DNA of 64,000 bases from Phycisphaerae bacterium (GTDB lineage: Bacteria > Planctomycetota > Phycisphaerae > Sedimentisphaerales > Anaerohalosphaeraceae), in contig JACZKQ010000186.1 in the NCBI GenBank assembly GCA_014859965.1, positions 24,539-88,538 on the forward strand. Direction: 5' to 3'. This document shows, piece after piece, positions 43,901-52,375 of the stretch. How positions within the stretch are numbered: position 1 is the first letter of the stretch; the number at the start of each line of letters is the position of its first letter. A program made the translations under genes and the position numbers. The notes beneath the pieces are model-generated. The model was not told the origin of the DNA. It did not search any database and was given only the letters and a program-made list of their open reading frames with translations.

Positions 43901-44218
43901 ATCATCCGCCCGCGGCCCGGCGGCGGACTCACCTGGGCGAAGGTGCGCTACGACTCGATCAACGGTCCCATCGCCAACGACTGGCAGTTGAAATGGGACA
44001 ACCTGTACATGGATGTGACAATCCCCGCCAATACCATCGCCCGGGTCTATGTCCCCGCCTCCGACGTCGACAGCATCACCGAAGGCGGCATACCCGCCCA
44101 CAGGGCGATCGGAGTAGAGTTCCTCCGGATGGAACACGGCGCGGCCGTCTACCGCGTCGGCTCAGGCCATTACCGCTTCGTCTCAAGAAATGTCTCGACA
44201 ATCCCCGCGGCAAAGTAA
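40919..44218 (+). CDS. Lipoprotein alpha-L-rhamnosidase, glycoside hydrolase family 78
   Basis: An 1099-residue lipoprotein (signal peptide, lipobox AMVGC) with the full GH78 layout: N-terminal fibronectin-like domain (LRCEYRVDPLGIDVMQPRFSW), a jelly-roll with a carbohydrate-binding look (residues about 190-330), the Bac_rhamnosid N region (YELHINGEKVGDEYFSPGWTDYDKRVYYNTYDVT) and the (alpha/alpha)6 barrel with ECSDAQANQLYKNI and IPTDCPQRDERLGWTGDAQ, which carries the general acid. It removes terminal alpha-L-rhamnose from rhamnogalacturonan or glycosides. ATG at 40919 has AAGGGGA 5 bases upstream. Single gene. Confidence 0.95.
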   Translation: MRQCLTILTAVAFLAAAMVGCEEGERTLFTTGSVRVSADAPASTAGPLTPANLRCEYRVDPLGIDVMQPRFSWIVQSSRRAQRQSAYRVLVAGSPEKLEKNEGDLWDSGKVVGRATSQVVYAGQPLQPQMRCHWKVMVWDTDDHPSGWSTPALWTMGLLQADQWKAAWVGLKSADAKQEVSILKDSQWIWVSEGDPAKSAPVGKRYFRATVTIPAGRKVQKGMLTMSADNGFVAYVNGREAGRGSNFKAAETMEIGEHLVEGTNVIAVVAENVGDAPNPAGLIGMARIEFEQDAPVTTFTGPDWKASEKQEAGWNEPGFDDSTWRQAKTLGPVGMQPWGQVATRIMHLPPPRFLRKGFDLSGPVRRATVYATALGIYELHINGEKVGDEYFSPGWTDYDKRVYYNTYDVTQMLRQGDNAMGAILADGWYVGYIGWGHQREHYGSDTPWVKAQLHVEYADGTQAVIATDGTWKAATGPILEADFLMGETWDANKELPGWSRGGFDDSAWSPVVVNAQIATPVQSYPGVPVTAFQEIKPLKITEPAPGRFVFDMGTNFAGFVRLKVQGEQGDKVVIRFAERLNPDGTIYTTNLRGARTMDTYICKGTGVETWQPRFTFHGFQYVELTGYPGKPGKDAVTGVELTSATPVVGAFECSDAQANQLYKNITQTQRANFIEIPTDCPQRDERLGWTGDAQIYVRTATYNTDVSAFFTKWLVDLEDAQLPNGAFPDVAPRKVAMDGGVAAWGDAGVICPWTIYQVYGDIRVLDTHYDAMTRWIDYCKGTTKDLLRPATGYGDWLSINADTPKDVLATAYFAYSTKLMAQIAEVLGKTDDAAKYDKLFTEIKAAFNKAYVDADGRIKGDTQTVYVLALAFDLLDTRDRLRAQEYLVDNIKERDYHLSTGFVGTKDLMATLTAIGRPDVAYRLFANDTFPSWGFSIKHGATSIWERWDGWTPEKGFQDPGMNSFAHYSFGAVAEWMFKTIGGIDTDGPGYRSIIIRPRPGGGLTWAKVRYDSINGPIANDWQLKWDNLYMDVTIPANTIARVYVPASDVDSITEGGIPAHRAIGVEFLRMEHGAAVYRVGSGHYRFVSRNVSTIPAAK

Positions 44219-44289
44219 GGCCTTGGATCAGTCGCCCGCAACGAACAAATGTCGTAAAGCGCACAGGTAACGACAGAACTTTAATGAAG

Positions 44290-44315
44290 CGGGCGATCCG
44301 CTATTGGATCGCCCG
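44290..44315. terminator. Hairpin between convergent genes
   Basis: CGGGCGATCC-GCTATT-GGATCGCCCG: perfect 10-base stem with a 6-base loop, between the rhamnosidase (+) and the pilin-like gene (-). Neither side has a T-run, so it may be a weak bidirectional terminator or an mRNA-end stabiliser. Confidence 0.5.
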
Positions 44316-44348
44316 TGGAGTGAACGAAGATAAACCGGAGCACCCGGT

Positions 44349-45251
44349 TCAGATGTTTCTAAGCGCCGGCGGCATTTTCCCGGGCACATAATGCTCGCGA
44401 ACCCAGTCAAAGTCTTCGCGCTCGCCATTGGTCGGCCTCTGTTTCACCTGGAGGTCCGACATGTCACGCGTGCTTTGATTCTTCCACTCGTGTTTCTCGG
44501 CATGGCCGTCGGCAAAGCTGAAGGTGCTGCGGTTGTTATGCAATATTGAGAACGGGTCGCCCCAGATGTCTCGCCGATTAAGGTAAAAATTCCACGTGTT
44601 GCCGTTGTAGCCGCTGCCGTCTTGCTCTTCCAGAAAGACAATTTTGTGGCCCGGTGAGACGATCTCGCCGGTCCTGTAGACCACGACCAGATTTTCGTCC
44701 GTCGGCCAGCCCTCCGTGTAGCAATTCCAGACTGCGCCGAGCGAATAGGTTCTGTATCCGCCTTTGCGCCCCCATATCGTGCCTCCGAACTGGTCATTGC
44801 CAAGGTACTGATCCCCGCGCGGGGGCTTCAGGTAACGCTTGTCCGTGACGCAGTGGAAAAGTTTCTCACTCTCTGCATAGGGCCAGAGTCCTCCCTGTTG
44901 AATCCCGCGCCATTCATCTTCGACGGTGTCATTCTGACTTGTGTTGCCGATGCCATGAGGCGAGCCGACGAAGTTCTTGACAGAGCGGGCCGGTCCGGGC
45001 GGATTGGCGGGAAAAGGTTTGCTTATAATGGCATTCCAGTTGTGAGGTGTCGCGCCGATGACCTCAGTGTCGTTGTCTTCAGCATAGAGCACCCACGCCT
45101 TACCCAGGCCGCTCAGGTTGGCCATACAGACGATAGATGACGCCTGGACTTTAGCGTAGTTCAGCGCCGGGATGAGAATCGCCAACAGCAGTCCGATGAT
45201 GGCGATGACCACGAGAAGTTCGATGAGCGTAAAAGCTTCTTGCTTCTTCAC
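44349..45251 (-). CDS. Type II secretion pseudopilin-like protein, copy 1
   Basis: A 300-residue protein from GTG 45251. Its head VKKQEAFTLIELLVVIAI is the prepilin peptidase site (after G/A, F methylated, E5) and hydrophobic helix; the body has conserved VQASSIVCMANLSGL, AEDNDTEVIG and near the end FADGHAEKHEW. Proteins of this kind are abundant in planctomycetes and are probably secreted or surface assembled; function unknown. GTG matches the ATG of the paralogue at 46258 in spacing to GGAGG and GAGGG. It lies 119 bases downstream of the paralogue, same direction. Confidence 0.88.
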   Translation of the reverse strand: MKKQEAFTLIELLVVIAIIGLLLAILIPALNYAKVQASSIVCMANLSGLGKAWVLYAEDNDTEVIGATPHNWNAIISKPFPANPPGPARSVKNFVGSPHGIGNTSQNDTVEDEWRGIQQGGLWPYAESEKLFHCVTDKRYLKPPRGDQYLGNDQFGGTIWGRKGGYRTYSLGAVWNCYTEGWPTDENLVVVYRTGEIVSPGHKIVFLEEQDGSGYNGNTWNFYLNRRDIWGDPFSILHNNRSTFSFADGHAEKHEWKNQSTRDMSDLQVKQRPTNGEREDFDWVREHYVPGKMPPALRNI

Positions 45252-45370
45252 CTGCCTGCCCTCCATCCACTTGTTCGCTTGACATGTGTAAGAATTGTCC
45301 AGCACGGACGCCAAATAACTCACGCAAGCGACTGCAAAGTGCACCGGGGGTTCCACTTCTGCAATCTGCT

Positions 45371-46258
45371 TCAGATGTTGCGGTACGCCGCAGGCATCCT
45401 GCCGGGAACGTAATGCTCACGGAACCAGTCGATGTCCTTGTATTCGCCCGGATTGAGCGGAAACTGTTTTCTGCCCTCTTCGGACATTCTTCGCGTGCTC
45501 TCTTCCTTCCACTCATGCCGCTCGGCATGACCGTCCGCAAAACCGAACGTGCTCCGGTTGTTATGCGACACGGAAAACGGATCGCCCCACTTGGCCCGCG
45601 TATTCAAGAAAAAATTGAACGTGTTATGATTCATGCCGCACGAGTCGTTCTCTTCCAGAAACACCATTTTCTGGGAAGGCAGTACGATCTCGTTTGCTTT
45701 ATACACGACCACTTCATCCTCACGGGTATCCCAGCCGCCCCCGGTGTAGCAGTTCCAGACGGCGCCCAGAGAATAGGAACGATACCCACCTTTTGTGCTG
45801 TTCGCCCAAATCCCTGCTTCCCCGGTTGGCGCCTCCAAGTAGCGCTTATCGGAGGGGCAATTGAAGATTTTTGAACTTTCAACATAACTCCAAAGTGCGC
45901 CCCTGCGAAGACCTCGCTCTTCATGTTCCAGGCTATGATTTCCAGCAGCACCGCTTTGGTCTTGCGGCTCGCCGACAAAGTTCCAAACGCGCCTTGGTTG
46001 ACCTGCAGGGAAAGCCGGATAAGTTTCCGTAGAGTAAGCATCCGCTCCGTGCGGCCTGCAGCCCATAACCAGGTTGTCATTGTCCTCGTTGTATAGCACC
46101 CAACTCTTTGTCAATCCATTAAGGTTGGCCATGCAGACGATAGACGATGCCTGGACTTTAACGTAGTTCAGGGCCGGGATGAGAATCGCCAACAACAGCC
46201 CGATGATGGCGATGACCACGAGCAACTCGATTAAAGTGAATCCGTTTTGCTTTTTCAT
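45371..46258 (-). CDS. Type II secretion pseudopilin-like protein, copy 2
   Basis: A 295-residue paralogue of the previous gene. Same head (QMKKQNGFTLIELLVVIAI) and conserved segments VQASSIVCMANLNGLTKSWVLYNEDND, GYRSYSLGAVWNCYTGG, FADGHAERHEWKEESTRRM. ATG at 46258 preceded by GAGGGCAGACAA. It has its own near-perfect promoter. The pair arose by tandem duplication; sequences differ clearly in the middle, where surface-exposed loops would lie. Confidence 0.88.
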   Translation of the reverse strand: MKKQNGFTLIELLVVIAIIGLLLAILIPALNYVKVQASSIVCMANLNGLTKSWVLYNEDNDNLVMGCRPHGADAYSTETYPAFPAGQPRRVWNFVGEPQDQSGAAGNHSLEHEERGLRRGALWSYVESSKIFNCPSDKRYLEAPTGEAGIWANSTKGGYRSYSLGAVWNCYTGGGWDTREDEVVVYKANEIVLPSQKMVFLEENDSCGMNHNTFNFFLNTRAKWGDPFSVSHNNRSTFGFADGHAERHEWKEESTRRMSEEGRKQFPLNPGEYKDIDWFREHYVPGRMPAAYRNI

Positions 46259-46444
46259 TTGTCTGCCCTCGGTTTTGATCGCCCCAGGAATAAGTAATGA
46301 ATGCAACGATGTGATGCGCGGGGCTGTTCCTTGTTTACTTTCATCTTTCGCTCCAGCAGTTTTCCCCCCGATTCACCCGTCTGGTCGCGCCAAGTCGCGT
46401 TTGCCATCAATGCGCAGTACCAGCCGAGCCACCAACCTGTATAT

Positions 46445-46472
46445 ATTATAGGACAAGGGCGGGCACTGTCAA
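46445..46472 (-). promoter_or_regulatory. Near-consensus promoter for the pilin-like pair
   Basis: Minus strand: perfect TTGACA (46472-46467), 16-base spacer, perfect TATAAT (46450-46445). This is the strongest promoter in the window. The leader of about 180 bases before ATG 46258 could hold control. Confidence 0.85.
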
Positions 46473-46512
46473 GAGTATCCGCCCTCAATTATGGCTTAAA
46501 GCGTGTTCGGGC

Positions 46513-47376
46513 CTATTTTTCTTCGATGACGGCCTTTTCTTTTTCAGCATCGACGAATTTCTCAACGGCCTTCTGGCGGGCTGCCTCGGACAATTCGCGG
46601 ACGACGACAGGGCGAACCTCGTCGATGGGGCAGGGAACCGGCGGTTTCCTGTCTAATACTTTCGCGATATGGTAACCGAACTCCGTCTGGAAGACGCCGC
46701 TGACCTGCCCCACCTTCATGTCGAAGACAACATTTTCGAATTCCTGGACCATCTGTCCGCGAGCAAAAAAGCCCAGATCGCCGCCGTTTTCGGGGCATTC
46801 CGAGTGTTTGCCCGCCAAAGCGCCGAAATCCGTGTTATCGCCGATCTGCGAGCGTATGGCGTCCATTTCGCTCTTAAGCTGGTCCGGATCATCAATAGGC
46901 TTGACATGTTTGACAATATGGGCCGCACGCACCATTTCAGGAATAGTAAACCGCTCGGCATGCTTCTCATAATAGCGTCGGATTTCCTTTTCGGTCGGCT
47001 CCGGCGCTTTGTCGCTGATCTTCTGGATGAGGCGTTCGAGCCGAATCCGCTCGGCGATACCTTCCTTGATCCGACCCCGTTGATCCGCCGCAAGGCCCAT
47101 CCGGCCATAAAACTGCTCCGCCCCGCCGGACTGCTCGATCATCTGGTTCAACGTCGCCTCGACCGTCGCCTCGTCAATCGGCCCAATGTCCCGCAAGGCC
47201 GCCTGACGCAGCAGAATCGCCTCAATCACGTTCTCTCGCGACCAGTTTATAAGTTGTTGTTCCCGCTCATCTTCCGGCATGTCGGCGAAGGTGGCGTCGT
47301 GCTGGGGACGCAATTTGTCGGCTTCTTCGGTGATCCGCTGCGGGTCGACTTCTTCGCCGTTTACATACAATGTCAT
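46513..47376 (-). CDS. Parvulin-type peptidyl-prolyl cis-trans isomerase
   Basis: A 287-residue SurA/PrsA-like protein without a signal peptide: N-terminal helical chaperone part (residues about 30-140), then a rotamase domain RAAHIVKHV..., DFGALAGKHSECPENGGDLGFFARGQMVQEFENVVFDMKVGQVSGVFQTEFGYHIAKV (about 148-245), and a C-terminal helix. It isomerises proline bonds and aids folding. The absence of a signal sequence suggests a cytoplasmic role. AAAGGA upstream of ATG 47376; promoter at 47443-47470. Confidence 0.93.
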   Translation of the reverse strand: MTLYVNGEEVDPQRITEEADKLRPQHDATFADMPEDEREQQLINWSRENVIEAILLRQAALRDIGPIDEATVEATLNQMIEQSGGAEQFYGRMGLAADQRGRIKEGIAERIRLERLIQKISDKAPEPTEKEIRRYYEKHAERFTIPEMVRAAHIVKHVKPIDDPDQLKSEMDAIRSQIGDNTDFGALAGKHSECPENGGDLGFFARGQMVQEFENVVFDMKVGQVSGVFQTEFGYHIAKVLDRKPPVPCPIDEVRPVVVRELSEAARQKAVEKFVDAEKEKAVIEEK

Positions 47377-47442
47377 TGCCTGTCCTTTCCTCGTGCGGGA
47401 AACATTCCGTGCAGGGGGATTGTTAACCCCAACAATAGCAAC

Positions 47443-47470
47443 AGGATACCGTTTTCGCCGGAAGTTTCAA
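47443..47470 (-). promoter_or_regulatory. Promoter for the parvulin gene
   Basis: Minus strand: TTGAAA (47470-47465), 16-base spacer, TATCCT (47448-47443). Leader about 60 bases. Confidence 0.45.
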
Positions 47471-47569
47471 GAGCAAAATGCGCAGCGACAGCAGTGCCGC
47501 AAAGGCCTGGGGAGCAAGCGGATAAATGCTGTCCTGCTGGGGTACGGCGATGGCAGGCGAAGCCGCCCG

Positions 47570-47713
47570 TCAATTCATGGAACTGCGGACGTTTGTGGCT
47601 CTGCCGACGCGGCGCTTGTTGCTGATCGTCTTTCGGCCCTTGCTGGTCGTCATGCGGGTCCGAAAGCCGCTTTTCCTTGCGCGTTTGACTTTGCTTTTAC
47701 GAGCGTTTTCCAC
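47570..47713 (-). CDS. rpmH: 50S ribosomal protein bL34
   Basis: A 47-residue basic protein from GTG 47713 with AGGAG 6 bases upstream: ARKSKVKRARKSGFRTRMTTSKGRKTIS, then NKRRVGRA. This is the L34 core (SxxKRxRxxGFRxRMxTxxGRxxxxxRRxxGR). A C-terminal tail TNVRSSMN is a few residues longer than usual. In most bacteria rnpA follows rpmH; here the next gene is a parvulin with no rnpA. An extended -10 promoter lies about 85 bases upstream. Confidence 0.88.
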   Translation of the reverse strand: MENARKSKVKRARKSGFRTRMTTSKGRKTISNKRRVGRATNVRSSMN

Positions 47714-47797
47714 GGATATCTCCTGTCGGAAATCAGTCTGCTTTATTATGAGTGTCGCCGCGGCCGAAACGATCACGCCGCAGGTATCGACCCGGGC

Positions 47798-47825
47798 ATC
47801 ATAGCAGGAAAACCCCCCGTTGCAA
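47798..47825 (-). promoter_or_regulatory. Promoter for rpmH
   Basis: Minus strand: TTGCAA (47825-47820), 16-base spacer, TATGAT (47803-47798) preceded by TGC, an extended -10. Leader about 80 bases. Confidence 0.6.
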
Positions 47826-47985
47826 TAGGGTTACATGAAAAAGTACGTTTTTGCCCATCTTCGCGCGCCGACGAGTGACCCGCCCGACTTCCCCGACCCG
47901 TCGCGCACAGGCGGCTTTTTGCGCTTTACTTAACTATATGCGGAGGCTACAATGGCGGCTCAATTGAGGGTTTACGAGTGTAACT

Positions 47986-49557
47986 ATGGGACAGATAAAG
48001 ATTTACGACACAACGCTCCGCGACGGCATGCAGGCCGAGGGCATCAGCTTTTCGTTGGCCGACAAGCTGCTCATCGCCCGCCGGCTGGACGACTTCGGGG
48101 TGGATTACATCGAGGGCGGCTACGCGGCCGCAAACGAAAAGGAGATGCAGTTTTTCGAGGAAATCGCCCGCACCCCCCTTGCGCACGCCAGGATTGCGGC
48201 CTTCGGCAGCACCCGCCGTGCCGACACAACCGTCGAGGCCGACACCTCGTTAGGGGCGATGCTCGCCTGCAATACCCCCGTGGTCACCATCGTCGGCAAG
48301 ACATGGGACCTGCACGTCCGCGAGGTTCTGCGGTGCTCGCTGGAGGAAAACATCCTGCTCTGCGCCGAGTCGGTCGCGTACCTCAAGAGCAAAGGCAGGG
48401 AGGTGCTCTTCGACGCCGAGCATTTCTTCGACGGCTTCAAGGCCAATCGCGAGTACGCCATGCAAGTCCTCGACGCCGCCGCAAACGCCGGGGCCGACGC
48501 CGTTATCCTGTGCGAGACCAACGGCGGCCGCCTGCCCAACGAAGTCTATGACATCACGCGGTACGTCTGCGGACACCTCAGCGGGCTGGCAATCGGCATC
48601 CACACGCACAACGACTGCGATTGCGCGGTCGCCTCGGCCCTGTCGGCGGTCGCCGCGGGAGCCACGCACGTCCAGGGTACGATCAACGGACTGGGCGAGC
48701 GAACCGGCAACGCCAATCTCTGCACCATCATTCCCAACCTGGCCCTCAAAATGGGCTGTGACGTGCTGCTGCCGGACAAGGTGGCGTCCGTGACCGAGCT
48801 TTCGCGATTTGTCTTCGAGATCGCCAACCTGGCCCCCGTGATGAACATGCCCTACGTCGGTGACAGCGCCTTCGCCCACAAGGCGGGGCTCCACATCGAC
48901 GCGCTCCGAAAAAACAAGAAGACCTACGAGCACATCGACCCGCACGCAGTGGGCAACGAGCGCCGCTTCCTGATCTCGGAGCTGTCGGGCTCGTCGAATA
49001 TCCTTGCCAAGCTCGAAAACAAGCAGCTCGTCCAGGACAAGGTCCTTGCCCGCAAGATACTGAAGAGGGTCCAGGAGCTTGAAAACGAAGGCTATCAGTT
49101 CGAGGCCGCCGAAGCCAGTTTCGATATCCTCGTCAAGAAAGCGATGGACACGTTTCGCCCCAGTTTTGAACTGAAAAAGTATCACGTCAACGTCGAGCGG
49201 GAAACAACCGGCCAACTGGTCACCGAAGCGACGGTCAAGCTGGCCGTTGACGGTGACATCGAGCACGTCGTCAGCGAAGGCGACGGTCCTGTCAACGCCC
49301 TCGACGGCGCACTGCGAAAATCGCTCGAACGCTTCTATCCGAGCCTTCGCGACATGCACCTCATCGATTACAAGGTACGCGTCGTGAACGCCAAAGCGGG
49401 TACGGCCGCACGGGTCCGGGTCGTTATCGAATCACGCGACCGCGAAGATATGTGGGGCACCGTCGGCGTCTCCGAGAACATCATCGACGCCAGTTGGAAA
49501 GCCCTTGTCGACAGCGTCGAATACAAACTGCACAAAGACGCCGCCAAACAAGAATAG
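47986..49557 (+). CDS. cimA: (R)-citramalate synthase
   Basis: A 523-residue enzyme condensing pyruvate and acetyl-CoA to citramalate, the first step of a threonine-independent isoleucine route. N-terminal DTTLRDGMQAEGISFS, HTHNDCDCAVASALSAVAAGATHVQGTINGLGERTGNANL with the HTH metal site, then the LeuA_dimer regulatory domain (about residues 390-515). CimA is separated from 2-isopropylmalate synthase by this layout and by VEADTSLGAML. ATG at 47986 with a weak ribosome site. The sulfatase gene follows after 40 bases. Confidence 0.93.
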   Translation: MGQIKIYDTTLRDGMQAEGISFSLADKLLIARRLDDFGVDYIEGGYAAANEKEMQFFEEIARTPLAHARIAAFGSTRRADTTVEADTSLGAMLACNTPVVTIVGKTWDLHVREVLRCSLEENILLCAESVAYLKSKGREVLFDAEHFFDGFKANREYAMQVLDAAANAGADAVILCETNGGRLPNEVYDITRYVCGHLSGLAIGIHTHNDCDCAVASALSAVAAGATHVQGTINGLGERTGNANLCTIIPNLALKMGCDVLLPDKVASVTELSRFVFEIANLAPVMNMPYVGDSAFAHKAGLHIDALRKNKKTYEHIDPHAVGNERRFLISELSGSSNILAKLENKQLVQDKVLARKILKRVQELENEGYQFEAAEASFDILVKKAMDTFRPSFELKKYHVNVERETTGQLVTEATVKLAVDGDIEHVVSEGDGPVNALDGALRKSLERFYPSLRDMHLIDYKVRVVNAKAGTAARVRVVIESRDREDMWGTVGVSENIIDASWKALVDSVEYKLHKDAAKQE

Positions 49558-49597
49558 AGGTGCCTGGTATCTTTTTGGCGGCATTAAGGAGGAAACG

Positions 49598-51112
49598 ATG
49601 AAGCCTGACCGCCTTCTGAATCGCCGCCGTTTTCTGAAGCGCCTCGGCTTCACCGCGGCAGCACTCGCGTCTGCCCCTCTTTCGGCGCTCGCCGAAGCGC
49701 AGCAGCCGCCTAAGCCCAACTTCGTTTTCTTCCTGATCGACGACATGGGCTGGACGGACCTCGGCTGTTTCGGCAGTACCTTTTACGAAACGCCGCACAT
49801 CGACCGTCTCGCCGCCCAGGGCATGCGCTTCACCGACGCCTATGCCGCCTGCCCCGTCTGCTCACCCACACGCGCCAGCATCATGACCGGCAAATACCCC
49901 GCCCGCGTCGGCATAACCAACTATATCGCCGGCCGCCGAGAGGGCAAACTCATCGAACCCGACTACCTCTTCAACATGCCGCTGGAGGAAGTGACCGTCG
50001 CCGAGGCATTCAAGGAGGCGGGCTACCGCTGCGGCTTCTTGGGCAAATGGCACCTTTGTCACGGGCCGGATGAAGAAACCTACCGCCCCGACCGCCAGGG
50101 ATTCGATATGAACAAGGGTGGCTCTATCGCCGGCGCCCCCCGCGGCCGAAAGAGCGCATTCGAAGGCGGGTTCTTTCCGCCGTATGCCAACCCGGCCCTG
50201 CCCGACGGACCAAAGGGCGAATACCTTACCGACCGCCTCACCGACGAGGCGGTGACGTTCATCGAAGCCAACAAGGACCGGCCGTTCTTTCTGTATTTGT
50301 CGCATTACGCGGTGCACAACCCGCAGCAGGCCAAAGCCGAATACATTGAAAAATATAAGGCGAAACTGGAGAAAATGCCGGCCTCCGACCAACCCGAGTT
50401 CATTGCCGAAGGAGCCAGCCAGGCGCGGCAGATCCAGAACAAACCCGTCTACGCCGCGATGGTCCAAAGCGTCGACGACAGCGTAGGCCGCGTCATGGCC
50501 GAGTTGGCGCGGTTGGGCCTCGCCGACAACACGGTCGTCATCTTCATGTCCGACAACGGCGGCCTGTCCACCTCCGAAGGCTCACCCACCTCAAACGTCC
50601 CCCTCCGTGCCGGCAAAGGCTGGCTCTACGAAGGGGGCATCCGCGAGCCCATGATCGTCAAGTGGCCCGGCGTCACAAAGCCCGGCGCCGTCTCCGACGC
50701 CGTTGTCACCAGCACGGACTTCTACCCCACTATGCTCGAAATGGCCGGCTTGCCGTCCAAACCCAGCCAGCACGTCGACGGCCGAAGCTTCGTCGGTGCC
50801 CTCAAACAGCAGCCCGACTTCGACCGCGGGCCTGTCTTCTGGCACTACCCCCACTACGGCAACCAGGGCGGAACCCCCGGCGGCGCCGTCCGGTCCGGCG
50901 ACTACAAGCTCATCGAATTCTACGAAGACATGCACCTCGAACTCTACAACCTCGCCGAAGACCTCTCCGAAAAGAACAACCTCGCCGCCAAAATGCCCCA
51001 AAAGGCAAACGCACTCCGCCAAATGCTTCACAACTGGCGAAAACAAGTGAACGCAAAAATGCCCACCCCAAACCCAAATTACAAAGGCGGGCCGCCACAG
51101 GCAAGGCCATGA
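49598..51112 (+). CDS. Tat-exported sulfatase, family S1
   Basis: A 504-residue sulfatase with a twin-arginine signal (LNRRRFLKRLGF) and the alkaline-phosphatase-like fold. DDMGWTDLG gives the metal Asp pair; the site PVCSPTRAS (Cys88, converted to formylglycine) is intact; GKWHLCHG carries the Lys/His pair; SDNGG follows. It removes sulfate esters from polysaccharide. ATG at 49598 has AAGGAGG 5 bases upstream. Formylglycine formation needs an anaerobic or aerobic maturase that is not in this window. It leads the pectate lyase by about 30 bases. Confidence 0.95.
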   Translation: MKPDRLLNRRRFLKRLGFTAAALASAPLSALAEAQQPPKPNFVFFLIDDMGWTDLGCFGSTFYETPHIDRLAAQGMRFTDAYAACPVCSPTRASIMTGKYPARVGITNYIAGRREGKLIEPDYLFNMPLEEVTVAEAFKEAGYRCGFLGKWHLCHGPDEETYRPDRQGFDMNKGGSIAGAPRGRKSAFEGGFFPPYANPALPDGPKGEYLTDRLTDEAVTFIEANKDRPFFLYLSHYAVHNPQQAKAEYIEKYKAKLEKMPASDQPEFIAEGASQARQIQNKPVYAAMVQSVDDSVGRVMAELARLGLADNTVVIFMSDNGGLSTSEGSPTSNVPLRAGKGWLYEGGIREPMIVKWPGVTKPGAVSDAVVTSTDFYPTMLEMAGLPSKPSQHVDGRSFVGALKQQPDFDRGPVFWHYPHYGNQGGTPGGAVRSGDYKLIEFYEDMHLELYNLAEDLSEKNNLAAKMPQKANALRQMLHNWRKQVNAKMPTPNPNYKGGPPQARP

Positions 51113-51141
51113 ACGCGGGCGAGCTCAATCTGGAGTCTACT

Positions 51142-52227
51142 ATGCCAAAGACATGGGTTGCTCTAATTGTTGTACTATCTGTCTTGACCGCCCATGTTAG
51201 GGGCGCCGTTGGCGATGGCTTTGTTCCCTGGCGGGAGTGCTTGCGTCAGCGGCCGCAGTGGTACGGCGGCCCGGAGGCACGACGGATTGCGGATAACCTG
51301 CTGCTTTATCAGCGAGTCGGCGGCGGCTGGCCGAAGAATACCGAGATGGCCGCCGTACTGACAGACCCCCAGAAGGCCGAAATCGTCGCCGACAAGAACC
51401 GGATCGATTCGACCATGGACAATTCCGCGACCTGCCCGCAGATGCGATACTTGGCAAGGGTGCATAATGCGACAAACGATGTGGGGTATCGCGATGCGTT
51501 CATGCAAGGGCTGGATTATCTGCTCGCCGCCCAATACGGCAACGGCGGCTGGCCGCAGTTCTATCCGCTCCGCAGCGGCTACTACTCGCACATCACCTTC
51601 AATGACGGCGCCATGATCAACGTAATGACCCTGCTCGCCGAGGTCCGCGACGGCCTGCCCGACTTCGTATTCGTCGACGCCGACCGCCGCGCCGCCTGCG
51701 CCCGGGCTGTTGAAAAGGGCGTCGCCTGCATCCTCAAGTGCCAGATCGTCGTCGACGGCAAACGCCTCGCCTGGTGTGCCCAGCACGATGAAAATACCCT
51801 CAAGCCAACTTCGGCCCGCAGTTACGAACTGGCCACCCTCAGCGGCGCCGAAAGCGTCGGCGTCGTGCGCTTCCTGATGGCCGTCGAAAAGCCCACGCCC
51901 GAAATCATCGCCGCGATCAACGGTGCGGTGCAGTGGTTTGAGCAGGTCAAAATCACCGGCATACGCGAGGTCCGCCGTCCCGCCCCGGGAACCGAACGCG
52001 GCTACGACAAGGTCATTGTCGCCGATCCGGATGCCCCGCCCCTCTGGGCCCGCTTCTATGAAATCGGCACAAACCGCCCGATTTTCTGCAGCCGCGACGG
52101 TATCCCCCGTTACGACATAAGCGAGATATCCTACGAACGCCGCAACGGCTACGCATGGTACGTCAACCTCCCCGCCGACCTCCTGGCCAAGGATTACCCT
52201 GCCTGGTCCAGACAACTTGCCGAGTGA
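51142..52227 (+). CDS. pelA: Secreted pectate lyase, PL10
   Basis: A 361-residue protein with a signal peptide (TWVALIVVLSVLTAHVRG) and the PL10 (alpha/alpha)3 barrel: LYQRVGGGWPKNTEM, DNSATCPQMRYLARVH, GNGGWPQFYPLRSGYYSHITFNDGAMINVMTLL, RLAWCAQHDENTLKPTSARSYELATLSGAES, ending RNGYAWYVNLPADLL. It cleaves polygalacturonate by beta-elimination. ATG 51142 has GGAG 6 bases upstream; the ATG at 51110 in the sulfatase tail is not used. Adjacent sulfatase suggests a sulfated or complex pectic target. Confidence 0.92.
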   Translation: MPKTWVALIVVLSVLTAHVRGAVGDGFVPWRECLRQRPQWYGGPEARRIADNLLLYQRVGGGWPKNTEMAAVLTDPQKAEIVADKNRIDSTMDNSATCPQMRYLARVHNATNDVGYRDAFMQGLDYLLAAQYGNGGWPQFYPLRSGYYSHITFNDGAMINVMTLLAEVRDGLPDFVFVDADRRAACARAVEKGVACILKCQIVVDGKRLAWCAQHDENTLKPTSARSYELATLSGAESVGVVRFLMAVEKPTPEIIAAINGAVQWFEQVKITGIREVRRPAPGTERGYDKVIVADPDAPPLWARFYEIGTNRPIFCSRDGIPRYDISEISYERRNGYAWYVNLPADLLAKDYPAWSRQLAE

Positions 52228-52289
52228 ATCGGACCTGCCGGTGAGTGGATTTGATGTGTCCGGCGCGGGCATTTCTGGCTTCCTAACGC

Positions 52290-52318
52290 TTGACCCGCCC
52301 ACAGCGATGTGCTACAAT
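52290..52318 (+). promoter_or_regulatory. Promoter of the oxidoreductase/isomerase catabolic run
   Basis: TTGACC (52290-52295), 17-base spacer, TACAAT (52313-52318) preceded by TGC, an extended -10. Leader about 50 bases to 52376. Confidence 0.75.
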
Positions 52319-52375
52319 CACTCTGTTTAGGGTACCGTCGGGGGACAATCTTTATCTAATATAGGGAGGTATGTG

